Shown: positions 1 to 6,718, counted from the stretch's first letter. The stretch is 9,962 nucleotides of DNA from an uncultured Coriobacteriaceae bacterium (GCA_902767025.1 CACXFZ010000085.1:1-9962); one strand, 5' to 3'. Translations and numbers: made by a program. Notes: generated by a model not told the origin, from the letters alone.

Positions 1-611
1 ACGGGAAGGGCTTGCACCTGCTCGTTGCCGATGACGGCCACGGTGAGCTCGTCGCCGGACACGAACTGCTCGACCAGCACTTCGTCGTCGTAGGAAAACG
101 CCTCGTCGAGCGCGGCCTGCATGTCGGCCTCGTTGTCGACGATGGTCACGCCAAGCGCACTGCCTTCGGTGCCGGGCTTCACCACAATACGGCCGTTGAA
201 CTGGGCAAACACCTCGGAGAGGTCGGTGGGGTCTTCGGCGTTGAGCGTCACCGATTCGGGCGTGGGAATGCCCTGCTCGCGGTAGATGATCTTCGAGAGC
301 GACTTGTCCATGGCGGTTGCGCTCGCCCACACGCCCGGACCCGTATACGGGATGCCGGCCACTTCGAGCAGGCCCTGGACCGTGCCGTCTTCGCCGCCTT
401 TGCCGTGCAGGCACAGAAAGGCCACGTCGAAGCTTTCGTCGAACAGGCGCGCCATGTCGCTCTTGTTCGCCGGGTCGAGCTCCACCACTTCGAAACCGGC
501 ACTGCGCAAGGCGTCTCCCGCGCCCTTGCCCGACGCCAGGGAGATCTCGCGCTCGCCGCTGTTGCCGCCCGCCACCAGGGCGACCCGTGTGTTCATTGGA
601 TCGATAACCAT
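1..611 (-). CDS. ddl: D-alanine--D-alanine ligase, N-terminal part (cut by window edge)
   Basis: This cytoplasmic ATP-grasp enzyme joins two D-alanines to make the dipeptide that ends the peptidoglycan stem peptide. About 203 N-terminal residues are visible; the C-terminal catalytic part lies left of the window. Family motifs seen in order are VALVAGGNSGEREISLASG near the N-terminus, HGKGGEDGTVQG, GIPYTGPGVWASATAMDK (the substrate/ATP-grasp linker with MDK), VVKPGTEGSALGV (the usual KPxxEGSSxGV strand) and EQFVSGDELTVAV. I chose the ATG at 609-611 because GAGGAG lies 3 bases upstream (615-620). The in-frame ATG at 594-596 (MNTRVALVAGG) matches the family N-terminus more closely but is 18 bases from that SD, so it remains possible. 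The gene is divergent from rlmN with 87 bases between. No convincing promoter is visible for it. Product identity is secure; start choice is moderate. Confidence 0.94.
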   Translation of the reverse strand, partial: MVIDPMNTRVALVAGGNSGEREISLASGKGAGDALRSAGFEVVELDPANKSDMARLFDESFDVAFLCLHGKGGEDGTVQGLLEVAGIPYTGPGVWASATAMDKSLSKIIYREQGIPTPESVTLNAEDPTDLSEVFAQFNGRIVVKPGTEGSALGVTIVDNEADMQAALDEAFSYDDEVLVEQFVSGDELTVAVIGNEQVQALP

Positions 612-660
612 GGTCTCCTCGCGACAGACGGGCTTGCGTCCGCCTGTTCCTCCATACGCT

Positions 661-691
661 TTGCCGTGTCCGCTAGCTTACCATCTATAAT
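661..691 (+). promoter_or_regulatory. Probable rlmN promoter giving a leaderless mRNA
   Basis: A perfect -10 hexamer TATAAT lies at 686-691. A 4/6 match to the -35 box (TTGCCG, 661-666) precedes it with a long 19-bp spacer. The expected start of transcription, about 7 bases past the -10, falls at 698-699, on the A of the ATG at 699-701. The -10 is seen directly; the -35 and the start site are inferred. Confidence 0.55.
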
Positions 692-698
692 GATGCTC

Positions 699-1754
699 AT
701 GAATGCAGGGTTGGAATCGTACGGAATCAACAGCTTGCGCGCGCGGCTGGCCGAACTGGGGCAGCCGAAGTTCCGCGCCGAGCAGGTCCTTTCGTGGGTG
801 TACGCGAAGGGCGCCACGTCGTACGACCAGATGACCAACGTGCCGAAGGGCGTGCGGGCCGCGCTCGAGCAGGAGGCGCCGCTGCATGTCCCCCGCATCG
901 TCGACAAGCAGGTGTCGCGCGACGAAACGCGCAAGTACGTGCTGGAGCTCGCCGACGGCGAATTGGTGGAGGCGGTGGGCATCCCGTCCCGCGACCGCTC
1001 AGACAATGGGTCACCCCAGCGCTTGACGGTGTGTTTTTCCACACAGGTGGGCTGCCCGATGGGCTGCACGTTCTGCGCCACGGGCACCCAAGGTTTCACA
1101 AGAAACCTGGGGCCGGGGGAGATGGCGCTCCAAATTGTGGCTGTGAGCAGGGATTTCGATGCGCGCGTGTCCAACGTGGTGGCGATGGGCCAGGGCGAGC
1201 CGTTTCTGAATTACGACAACCTGATCGAGGGCCTGCGCATCATCAACGACCCCAAACTCGTTGGCATTGGCGCGCGCCACATCACGGTTTCCACCTGCGG
1301 CATCGTCGAGGGCATCCGCAGGCTGGCCCGCGAGCCCGAGCAGTTCACGCTGGCCGTGTCGCTTCATGCGGCGGTGCAGGAAACCCGCGATGCGCTGATG
1401 CCGGTGAGTGCCAGCACACCGCTTGTGCAGCTGCGCGCGGAGCTTGTGGACTACTACGAGGCCAGCGGCAGGCGCTTCAGCCTGGAATACCTGATGATCG
1501 ACGGCGTGAACAGCGACCAGGAGCATCTGGACGCGCTGGTGCGCTTCTGCAACGGGTTGCACGCCCACGTGAACCTGCTTGCTGTAAACAAGGTGCAGGG
1601 CAGCCCACTCGAGCCTTGCTCCCCCGCACACATGAAAAGCTGGGAGACGGCCCTGCAGACCAGCGGGACCCCGGCGTCCATCCGCGACTCGCGCGGCAAG
1701 GATATTGACGCTGCGTGCGGACAGCTGAAAAACAATGTGCGCCCCGCTGGTTAG
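699..1754 (+). CDS. rlmN: Dual-specificity 23S rRNA/tRNA adenine-C2 methyltransferase RlmN
   Basis: This radical-SAM enzyme methylates C2 of A2503 in 23S rRNA and of A37 in some tRNAs, through a methyl-cysteine intermediate. The product is 351 residues, usual for the family. Seen in order are an N-terminal accessory domain (about 1-100), the resolving Cys equivalent in RLTVCFSTQVGC (C112), the 4Fe-4S motif CPMGCTFC (C119, C123, C126), the SAM-binding GQGEP stretch (164-168, commonly GMGEP) and the C-terminal SRGKDIDAACGQL with the methyl-carrying C340. All catalytic cysteines are present. In-frame ATGs also occur at 690 and 693, but they overlap the -10 TATAAT and no SD is visible. ATG 699 fits leaderless initiation. 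The gene points left-to-right toward the origin, so it is transcribed against the predicted fork, and it converges on parB with 36 bases between. No clear terminator is visible there, only an imperfect stem. Confidence 0.97.
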   Translation: MNAGLESYGINSLRARLAELGQPKFRAEQVLSWVYAKGATSYDQMTNVPKGVRAALEQEAPLHVPRIVDKQVSRDETRKYVLELADGELVEAVGIPSRDRSDNGSPQRLTVCFSTQVGCPMGCTFCATGTQGFTRNLGPGEMALQIVAVSRDFDARVSNVVAMGQGEPFLNYDNLIEGLRIINDPKLVGIGARHITVSTCGIVEGIRRLAREPEQFTLAVSLHAAVQETRDALMPVSASTPLVQLRAELVDYYEASGRRFSLEYLMIDGVNSDQEHLDALVRFCNGLHAHVNLLAVNKVQGSPLEPCSPAHMKSWETALQTSGTPASIRDSRGKDIDAACGQLKNNVRPAG

Positions 1755-1790
1755 CAGAGCGCACGCTTGTCTTGTTCTGTGTTGCGAGTG

Positions 1791-2945
1791 CTAGTCTTCT
1801 TGAATCAGCATGTCGAAGATGCGCTTGAGCTCGTCTTCGTCGGCAAACTCGATTTCCACCCGGTTGACATCGGACACGCGTCGAATACGAACATTTGTTT
1901 GTAATTTCTCAGACATGCTGCGCGCCGCCGACTTGAAGTACGGAGGTGCGGGGTCGCGTTTTTCCGTGCTCTTGTTCTTGCTCTGCCCCGCCATCAGGCG
2001 CGCAATTGACTCGGTTTGGCGCACCGTGAGCTTTTCGCTCTTCAACTTGTCGGTCAGGCGCTGGCGGCCTTCCTTCGTGGGCACCGACAGGATGGCGCGC
2101 GCGTGGCCGGCGGAGATCTTCTCTTCGTACAGGAGCTGCTGGGCGTCTTCGGGAAGGTCCAGCAGGCGCAGGGCGTTGGCAACCGTCGAGCGGCCCTTGG
2201 AAACCGCATGGGCAACGTCGGACTGGGTCATGCCGCGGCGCTCCATCAGGCGCTTGTAGCCGTACGCCTCTTCGATGGGGTTCAGGTCGGAGCGCTGGAT
2301 GTTCTCGATCAGGGCCAGTTCCACGGCCTTGTCGTCGTTCGCCTCGATGATGCGGATGGGGATGTTCTTCATGCCCAGCGACTTGCACGCCTGCCACCTG
2401 CGCTCGCCGGCGATGATTTGGTAGCCCTCGCCCACCTTGCGCACCAGCACGGGCTGCAGCAGGCCTTCCTTTTCGATGGAGGCGGCCAGTTCTTCGATTT
2501 CTTCTTTCTTGAACTGGGTGCGGGGCTGGTCGGGGTTGGGCGTTACCTTCGACAGCGGCACTTCCCCGTCGGGCTTCGCATCGCGGTTCACAATCGCCTG
2601 GATGCGCACCTGGTCGGAAGACGGCTCGGCCTTCGGCTCCGGTGCGGGGGTTGCGGGGGGTTCTTCTTCGGTGCGCACTTCCCGTGCGTGCACCGGGGCG
2701 CTTTCCGCCGCCTGTGCGTCCTGCTCCATGCGCACGAAGTCGGAGCCTTCGACCTTGTCCGACTGCACCGGCTTCTCGGTGCTCGCACTGGGAGGCTCGG
2801 GGACGGAGGTGGCAGGAGCAGCAGAAGTTGCCGTATCGCCTGCGTTCTCTTCGGTGGTGGTTGCGGATTCCTGCTCCTCGATGGGAGATTCGCCCATCAG
2901 GGCGCCCAATCCGCGTCCCAAGCCGGATTTTTTGTTCTTAGCCAC
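1791..2945 (-). CDS. parB: Chromosome partitioning protein ParB (parS-binding CTPase clamp)
   Basis: ParB binds parS, spreads as a CTP-dependent clamp and, with ParA, segregates origins; it also loads SMC in many bacteria. It has 384 residues. The N-terminal KSGLGRGLGAL (6-16) is the basic motif that stimulates the ParA ATPase. Residues about 20-125 are an Ala/Pro/Glu-rich linker. The ParB/sulfiredoxin-like CTPase core spans about 127-220, with GERRWQA (180-186) and ENIQRSDLNPIEEA (from 214). A helix-turn-helix at about 239-262 (MTQSDVAHAVSKGRSTVANA) reads parS. The C-terminal dimer domain is about 334-384. The start is GTG (2943-2945), lying in the last codons of parA with an 8-base overlap; AGGAAG sits 9 bases upstream. 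This predicts translational coupling to parA. Length and linker exceed the roughly 280-330 residues common for ParB. Confidence 0.97.
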   Translation of the reverse strand: MAKNKKSGLGRGLGALMGESPIEEQESATTTEENAGDTATSAAPATSVPEPPSASTEKPVQSDKVEGSDFVRMEQDAQAAESAPVHAREVRTEEEPPATPAPEPKAEPSSDQVRIQAIVNRDAKPDGEVPLSKVTPNPDQPRTQFKKEEIEELAASIEKEGLLQPVLVRKVGEGYQIIAGERRWQACKSLGMKNIPIRIIEANDDKAVELALIENIQRSDLNPIEEAYGYKRLMERRGMTQSDVAHAVSKGRSTVANALRLLDLPEDAQQLLYEEKISAGHARAILSVPTKEGRQRLTDKLKSEKLTVRQTESIARLMAGQSKNKSTEKRDPAPPYFKSAARSMSEKLQTNVRIRRVSDVNRVEIEFADEDELKRIFDMLIQED

Positions 2946-3981
2946 GATTGATCACTTCCTCTGCCAGGGCCAGGTATGCCTGAGCCCCCTTACCCGATGG
3001 ATCGTATTCGGTGATAGGCTGCCCGAAGCTGGGTGCCTCGGAAATCTTCACGGTACGCGGAATCACGGTCTCGAACACCAGGTCCTTGAAATGGGCGCGC
3101 ACGTCATCGGCGACCTGGCGCGAAAGGGTGGTCCTGCTGTCGAACATCGTCAAAAGGACTCCGAAGATGTCGAGCGAGGGGTTGAGCACGTTTTTGACAC
3201 GTTTCATGGAATCAAGGAGTTTTGTCACTCCTTCAAGGGCATAGAACTCGCACTGTATAGGGATCAGGATCTTGTCAGCCGCTACCAGGGCATTGATGGT
3301 CAGAAGGCCCAGGGACGGGGGACAGTCGATGAAGATGTAGTCGTACTTGCCGCGCAGCGAGCCCGTCGCGTTCTTCAGGCGGTTCTCGCGCGCCATCTCG
3401 TTGACCAGCTCCACCTCGGCGCCGGCAAGGTCAACCGTGGAGGGGAGCAGATCCATGCCTTCGCACACGTCGGGGATGATGGCTTCGGTGATATCCGCCG
3501 CACCGATGAGCACGTCGTAGGTGTCATGGGTGATTTGGGACTTGTCCACCCCGATGCCGCTCGTGGCGTTGCTCTGAGGGTCGAGGTCTATCAGCAGCAC
3601 GGCCTTGTTGTTGGCTCCCAGAGCCGCAGACAGGTTGATAGCCGTCGTGGACTTCCCCACGCCGCCCTTCTGGTTCAAGATGGCGAACACCTTGGTTTCG
3701 CCGATCACGTGGGTAATCGGCTTCTTCTCATCGAGGGTCTTCACCTCGCGCATCACCCGCTCGCGGGCAGGCTCGAAGTTCTCGGGCGTGCTTTCCTGCT
3801 CTTCAGGCGCTTCTTCCTGTTCCTGCAGGTCCTCTGCCTCGTAAACGGGTATTTCTTCCTCTGGGGCGGGAGCTGGAGCTGGAGCAGGCGCCGGCTCAGG
3901 CTCAGGAGCGGGAGCAGAAGTCTCGCTCACTGCAGGCTCCGCAGCGCGTTGCTTTCTCCGGAAAGAATCAAACCATCCCAC
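2938..3981 (-). CDS. parA: Chromosome partitioning ATPase ParA (Soj family) with a long N-terminal extension
   Basis: ParA is a deviant-Walker ATPase whose DNA-bound dimers pull ParB-parS complexes apart. In this 347-residue product the ATPase core begins at about residue 97. It contains KGGVGKST (105-112, signature lysine present), IDLDPQSNAT (A' motif, 131-140) and DYIFIDCPPSLGL (Walker B, from 214). Residues 1-96 are extra compared with typical Soj proteins of about 255. They comprise MGWFDSFRRKQR (aromatic and basic), a Pro-Ala repeat (about 24-40) and a Glu-rich stretch to about 73. The GTG at 3979-3981 is supported by GGGG 5 bases upstream and by a promoter whose start site would lie about 19 bases before it. 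An internal ATG (residue 77, MREVKT) would give a conventional ParA but lacks this support. The last 8 bases overlap parB. ParB binding at the nearest parS probably regulates transcription. Confidence 0.96.
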   Translation of the reverse strand: MGWFDSFRRKQRAAEPAVSETSAPAPEPEPAPAPAPAPAPEEEIPVYEAEDLQEQEEAPEEQESTPENFEPARERVMREVKTLDEKKPITHVIGETKVFAILNQKGGVGKSTTAINLSAALGANNKAVLLIDLDPQSNATSGIGVDKSQITHDTYDVLIGAADITEAIIPDVCEGMDLLPSTVDLAGAEVELVNEMARENRLKNATGSLRGKYDYIFIDCPPSLGLLTINALVAADKILIPIQCEFYALEGVTKLLDSMKRVKNVLNPSLDIFGVLLTMFDSRTTLSRQVADDVRAHFKDLVFETVIPRTVKISEAPSFGQPITEYDPSGKGAQAYLALAEEVINRG

Positions 3982-4007
3982 AGTATCCCCTTTCTCTAGT
4001 ACCGCGG

Positions 4008-4035
4008 ATTATACCCATGAACTGTTTCACGTGAA
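4008..4035 (-). promoter_or_regulatory. parAB promoter, -35 inside parS
   Basis: Reading the minus strand, a perfect TATAAT (4013-4008) is preceded at 16 bp by TTCACG (4035-4030, 4/6 to TTGACA). The -35 lies within the parS site at 4023-4038. The predicted start site near 4000 gives a leader of about 19 bases with the parA SD in it. ParB occupancy would be expected to block the promoter; this autoregulation is inference from overlap. Confidence 0.6.
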
Positions 4036-4038
4036 ACA
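4023..4038. promoter_or_regulatory. parS site 1
   Basis: This is a perfect 16-bp palindrome, TGTTTCACGTGAAACA, identical to the parS consensus known from Bacillus subtilis and many other bacteria. It lies in the rsmG-parA spacer and overlaps the predicted parAB -35 box. Confidence 0.96.
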
Positions 4039-4079
4039 AATGCTCTGGCTTCACCATAGTATCTTGGCATTCGGCCGCG

Positions 4080-4095
4080 TGTTTCACGTGAAACA
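4080..4095. promoter_or_regulatory. parS site 2
   Basis: A second perfect TGTTTCACGTGAAACA lies 57 bp from site 1 (same edge to same edge) and 2 bases past the rsmG stop codon. Confidence 0.96.
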
Positions 4096-4097
4096 CT

Positions 4098-4757
4098 CTA
4101 CCCCTTGTAGGGTCTCTTCTGCGCCATGCCCGCACGACGGGGCAATGCCACCTGGGGTTCGCCACTCTTCTGAAACACCACGACGCTTCGATTCGTGGCT
4201 CCATCACTTAAAGTGTAGGTGCGCGTTTCCTGCATATATAGAGCTAGTTTCTCCTGGATTGCCTGCGCATTCTCGAGCTCGTCTGCGATGTCGGCCGATT
4301 TCAAGCAGACCAGGATGCCATCTTGTTCCAACAGGGGAGAGGCGAGTTCCATCAGCGAGGGCAGACTCGAAAGCGCACGGGCAGTGATAACGGAAAAGGA
4401 TGCGGGGCGTTCTTGCGCGAGCTCCTCTGCCCTGCCCGGATAGAACGAGACGAACGAGCCCAGGTCCATGCGATTGACAATGTCCTGTACGGCTGAGCAT
4501 TTCTTCTTCACGGCCTCCACCAACAGGACGGGGCGCTGAGACGCGAGGGCGAGTGGAACGCCAGGGAATCCGGCACCGCTTCCCAAATCGGCATATGCTC
4601 CATCAGGGGCCTTGTCTATCTCGGGCAGGGCGGCAAGGCTGTCTTCCACATGAAGCAAGATCCCCTCGTCCCGCTTGGTGATGCTCGTCAGGTTCACCGT
4701 TTCGTTGGCGCGCAGCACTTCGTCCAGGTACTGCCGGCATACCTCTTCTACATTCAC
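4098..4757 (-). CDS. rsmG: 16S rRNA (guanine-527-N7) methyltransferase RsmG (GidB)
   Basis: RsmG is the SAM-dependent methyltransferase that makes m7G527 in 16S rRNA; its loss gives low-level streptomycin resistance in several bacteria. The product has 219 residues (E. coli 207). Motifs seen are NETVNLTSI near residue 20, HVEDSLA, the SAM-binding loop DLGSGAGFPGVPLAL, EAVKKKCSAVQD and ITARALSSL. The C-terminal LPRRAGMAQKRPYKG is typical of the family. The start is GTG (4755-4757), with AGGA 8 bases upstream. An 11-codon open frame (MAAQSTKGQSG, ATG at 4787-4789) ends in a TGA that overlaps this GTG; it may be chance. The gene sits between two parS groups, beside parAB as in many Gram-positive origins. 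Confidence 0.96.
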   Translation of the reverse strand: MNVEEVCRQYLDEVLRANETVNLTSITKRDEGILLHVEDSLAALPEIDKAPDGAYADLGSGAGFPGVPLALASQRPVLLVEAVKKKCSAVQDIVNRMDLGSFVSFYPGRAEELAQERPASFSVITARALSSLPSLMELASPLLEQDGILVCLKSADIADELENAQAIQEKLALYMQETRTYTLSDGATNRSVVVFQKSGEPQVALPRRAGMAQKRPYKG

Positions 4758-4815
4758 CCGCTCTGTCCTTTCGTTGATTGCGCAGCCATTGTACTAGAAC
4801 AGGCGAACCCTACAA

Positions 4816-4831
4816 TGTTTCACGTGAAACA
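4816..4831. promoter_or_regulatory. parS site 3
   Basis: A third perfect TGTTTCACGTGAAACA lies 58 bp upstream of the rsmG start. A possible weak -10 for rsmG (TACAAT, 4793-4788) lies between the site and the gene, without a good -35. Confidence 0.96.
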
Positions 4832-4861
4832 ATCAAACGCCATCAGGGCATAAGAAAGCGA

Positions 4862-4907
4862 CTGCCCCGTTCTCCAAGGTTGGAAGAGCAGGGCAGCCGC
4901 CGCTTTT
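4862..4907 (-). terminator. Hairpin terminator after jag, possibly bidirectional
   Basis: CTGCCC (4862-4867) pairs with GGGCAG (4891-4896). The inside continues as an imperfect stem closing on TCCAA-GG-TTGGA (4873-4884). On the minus strand the stem is followed by TCGCTTTCTTATG, a broken U tract. On the plus strand five T's follow at 4903-4907. It lies between jag and rsmG and probably ends the rpmH operon, so rsmG and parAB would need their own promoter. Confidence 0.6.
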
Positions 4908-4937
4908 TGCAGGATATGCCTGCAGCCTTGATCGCTG

Positions 4938-5603
4938 TTAGATCGGCAGCACCACAACACGGCGGGCACTGCCCTCGCCCTCGGATGCGGTTTCAACACC
5001 GTCGAACTCGCGCAGGGCGATGTGGATGATGCGGCGCTCGTACGGCGTCATCGGACGCATCTTCACACTGCGGTTCTGGGACACTGCACGGCGAGCGGCC
5101 GAGAAAGCCAGCGATTCCAGCTTCTGGCGCTGGCGGCTCTTGTAGCCCTCGACGTCCACAACCACAGGATAGCGGTAACCCACGGTGCGTGCGGTGATGG
5201 ACGAAATCAGGAACTGAAGGGAATCGAGCGTCTTGCCATGGCGGCCGATGAGCACGGCCAGGTCGTCGCCGGTGATGTCCAGGATCAGCTCGCCTTCGTC
5301 GCCTTCGTATTCGTCGATTGTCACTTCGCCCAGGTCGAAATACTTCAGAATGTCCTCGAGAGCGGCAATGGCCGTGTCGGCAATGGCGTCCAGCTCTTCG
5401 TCGCTGATCGTGCGCTGGGGCTCGGACTGGTCATCCGCATCGTCGCTGTCGTCTTCGTCAGCCTCTTCGTCCTCGTCGCGGTCCTCGTCCTCATCAGCCT
5501 CGTCGTCTTCGCGTTCGTTCTCTTCTTCGAACTCTTCGTCCAGTTCTTCTTCGACCTCTTCTACAGCGGTCGTCTCTTCGTACTCCTCGTACTCTTCCGT
5601 CAT
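4938..5603 (-). CDS. jag: RNA-binding protein Jag/KhpB (KH-R3H) with acidic N-terminus
   Basis: Jag/KhpB is a small RNA-binding protein encoded beside yidC in Gram-positives and linked to cell elongation and division control. The product has 221 residues. Residues about 100-140 form a KH domain with the GxxG loop GRHG (120-123) in GDDLAVLIGRHGKTLDSLQ. Residues about 160-221 form an R3H domain with the defining R-x3-H (R190 to H194, YERRIIHIAL). The usual N-terminal Jag_N domain is absent. In its place residues 1-62 are almost all Glu and Asp with no predicted fold. The ATG at 5601-5603 has a strong SD, AGGAGG, close upstream. A hairpin stands in the 62-base gap to yidC. The acidic tract could limit RNA binding or contact basic partners; that is inference. 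Confidence 0.93.
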   Translation of the reverse strand: MTEEYEEYEETTAVEEVEEELDEEFEEENEREDDEADEDEDRDEDEEADEDDSDDADDQSEPQRTISDEELDAIADTAIAALEDILKYFDLGEVTIDEYEGDEGELILDITGDDLAVLIGRHGKTLDSLQFLISSITARTVGYRYPVVVDVEGYKSRQRQKLESLAFSAARRAVSQNRSVKMRPMTPYERRIIHIALREFDGVETASEGEGSARRVVVLPI

Positions 5604-5636
5604 TGGTTCCTCCTAGCATTGGTGCGGATATACCAA

Positions 5637-5658
5637 CAATCCCGCATGCGCGGGATTG
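5637..5658 (-). terminator. Intercistronic hairpin between yidC and jag
   Basis: CAATCCCGC (5637-5645) and GCGGGATTG (5650-5658) form a perfect 9-bp stem with a 4-base loop. On the minus strand it is followed by TTGGTATATC, a poor U tract, so it is more likely an attenuator, RNA-stability or processing element than a full terminator. Confidence 0.55.
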
Positions 5659-5665
5659 CAGCTCA

Positions 5666-6445
5666 CTACTTGGATTTGGTCGGCCTCTTTTTCTTGACCT
5701 TGCGGGTAACGTCGACCTCGACGGGCTTCAGTTCCACTTCCTCGGCGGCCTTGGCCTCGTCAGCGCGCTTCAGCGATGCCTGAACGATGCGCTGCTGGGC
5801 AACGCCGATCAGCGAAGACGTGCCCCAGAACAGCAACACGCCTGCCGGGGAGCTCCAGCCGATCCAGAGCATCATCACCGACATCAAGCCTGCCATGATC
5901 AGCGTCTGCTTGCGCTGGGGGCTGTCGGGAACCGCCAGCTGCTGGATGACCATGGGGGCGAAGGTGGCAATCGCGAAGATGAGCAACAGTATAAGGTAAG
6001 GGATGAACTCGCCGAAGCCCTGGCCAAGCGCCTGCTGAGGCGTTACCGTCAGGTCGCTCACCAGGTTGTAGAACCCGTACGAACCCACGTTGTCGCCCAT
6101 GTACTTGGGCATTTCGCGCAACACGCCGAACAGGGCCATGAAGATGGGCATCTGCAGCAGGATGGGCAGGCAGCCGGCCATCGGGTTGAACTTGGCCTCG
6201 GCGTACAGCTTCTGCATCTCTTCCTGCAGGCGCTGCGGGTCGTCCGCGTACTTGTCCTGCATTTCCTTCATGATCGGCTGCATCTTCGTCATCTGATGCG
6301 TCGATTTGATCTGCTTCTGCATCAGCGGCGACACCAGCAGGCGGAAGATCACCGTGATGATGATGATGGCCAGTCCCCAGTCTCCTACGAGGTTGTAGAA
6401 GCTTTGGATACACCAGAATATAAAGTCTTTAAATGCGTCCCACAT
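5666..6445 (-). CDS. yidC: Membrane protein insertase YidC (Oxa1 family)
   Basis: YidC inserts and folds membrane proteins, alone or with SecYEG. The product has 259 residues, the short Gram-positive form without the large periplasmic domain of E. coli. Hydrophobic segments lie at about 20-42, 88-110, 147-172, 180-197 and 200-218. The first carries R35 (TVIFRLLVSPL), the conserved groove arginine needed by SpoIIIJ-type insertases. A charged coiled-coil hairpin (about 45-84) follows, then NPMAGCLPILLQMPIFMALF. The C-terminus is basic (RKVKKKRPTKSK), as expected for a ribosome contact. No lipoprotein signal peptide or lipobox is visible. The ATG at 6443-6445 has AAAGG 7 bases upstream. Confidence 0.96.
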   Translation of the reverse strand: MWDAFKDFIFWCIQSFYNLVGDWGLAIIIITVIFRLLVSPLMQKQIKSTHQMTKMQPIMKEMQDKYADDPQRLQEEMQKLYAEAKFNPMAGCLPILLQMPIFMALFGVLREMPKYMGDNVGSYGFYNLVSDLTVTPQQALGQGFGEFIPYLILLLIFAIATFAPMVIQQLAVPDSPQRKQTLIMAGLMSVMMLWIGWSSPAGVLLFWGTSSLIGVAQQRIVQASLKRADEAKAAEEVELKPVEVDVTRKVKKKRPTKSK

Positions 6446-6471
6446 TTCGATACCTTTACGCGATACGCCTT

Positions 6472-6714
6472 CTACGGCACAGGATCATAGCCGTGACCGC
6501 CACCAGGACGGCACCGGCCGATGCGCTTGACAGTAAGCCACATTCCCTTTCCCAAGCCGTACCGGCGGATTGCCTCGATCCCGTACTGAGAGCAGCTGGG
6601 ATGGAACCGGCAAGACGAAGGGAACAGGGGAGAGATGACCAGCTGGTAAAAACGAATCAGAAGAATCCCCGCGCGAGCAGGGAGCTTCTTGAGTGTGCTC
6701 AGAAACGTTTTCAT
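6472..6714 (-). CDS. yidD: Membrane protein insertion efficiency factor YidD
   Basis: YidD is a small peripheral inner-membrane protein that helps YidC-dependent insertion. From the ATG at 6712-6714 it has 80 residues, the normal size. Family features are an N-terminal amphipathic stretch, ILLIRFYQLVISPLF, the cysteine cluster SSCRFHPSCSQYGIEAIRRYG, and the end RCRPGGGHGYDPVP. A longer reading frame to 6789 would overlap rnpA by 71 bases and add residues foreign to the family, so I reject it. No strong SD is seen. The start lies 4 bases after the rnpA stop, which suggests translational coupling. Confidence 0.93.
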   Translation of the reverse strand: MKTFLSTLKKLPARAGILLIRFYQLVISPLFPSSCRFHPSCSQYGIEAIRRYGLGKGMWLTVKRIGRCRPGGGHGYDPVP

Positions 6715-6718
6715 ACAA

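Noticed and set aside
12..698. Plus-strand open frame continuing upstream of rlmN
   Set aside because: It is the antisense shadow of ddl; the rlmN family N-terminus begins at the 690-701 ATGs.
1755..1790. Terminator between rlmN and parB
   Set aside because: Only an imperfect 7 of 9 stem (AGCGCACGC with GCGAGTGCT) without a T run; not enough to call.
5022..5783. Plus-strand frame rich in Val, Leu and Phe, looking like a membrane protein
   Set aside because: It is the complement of the acidic Jag tract (GAx codons read as TTC/GTC-type codons), so its hydrophobicity is an artefact.
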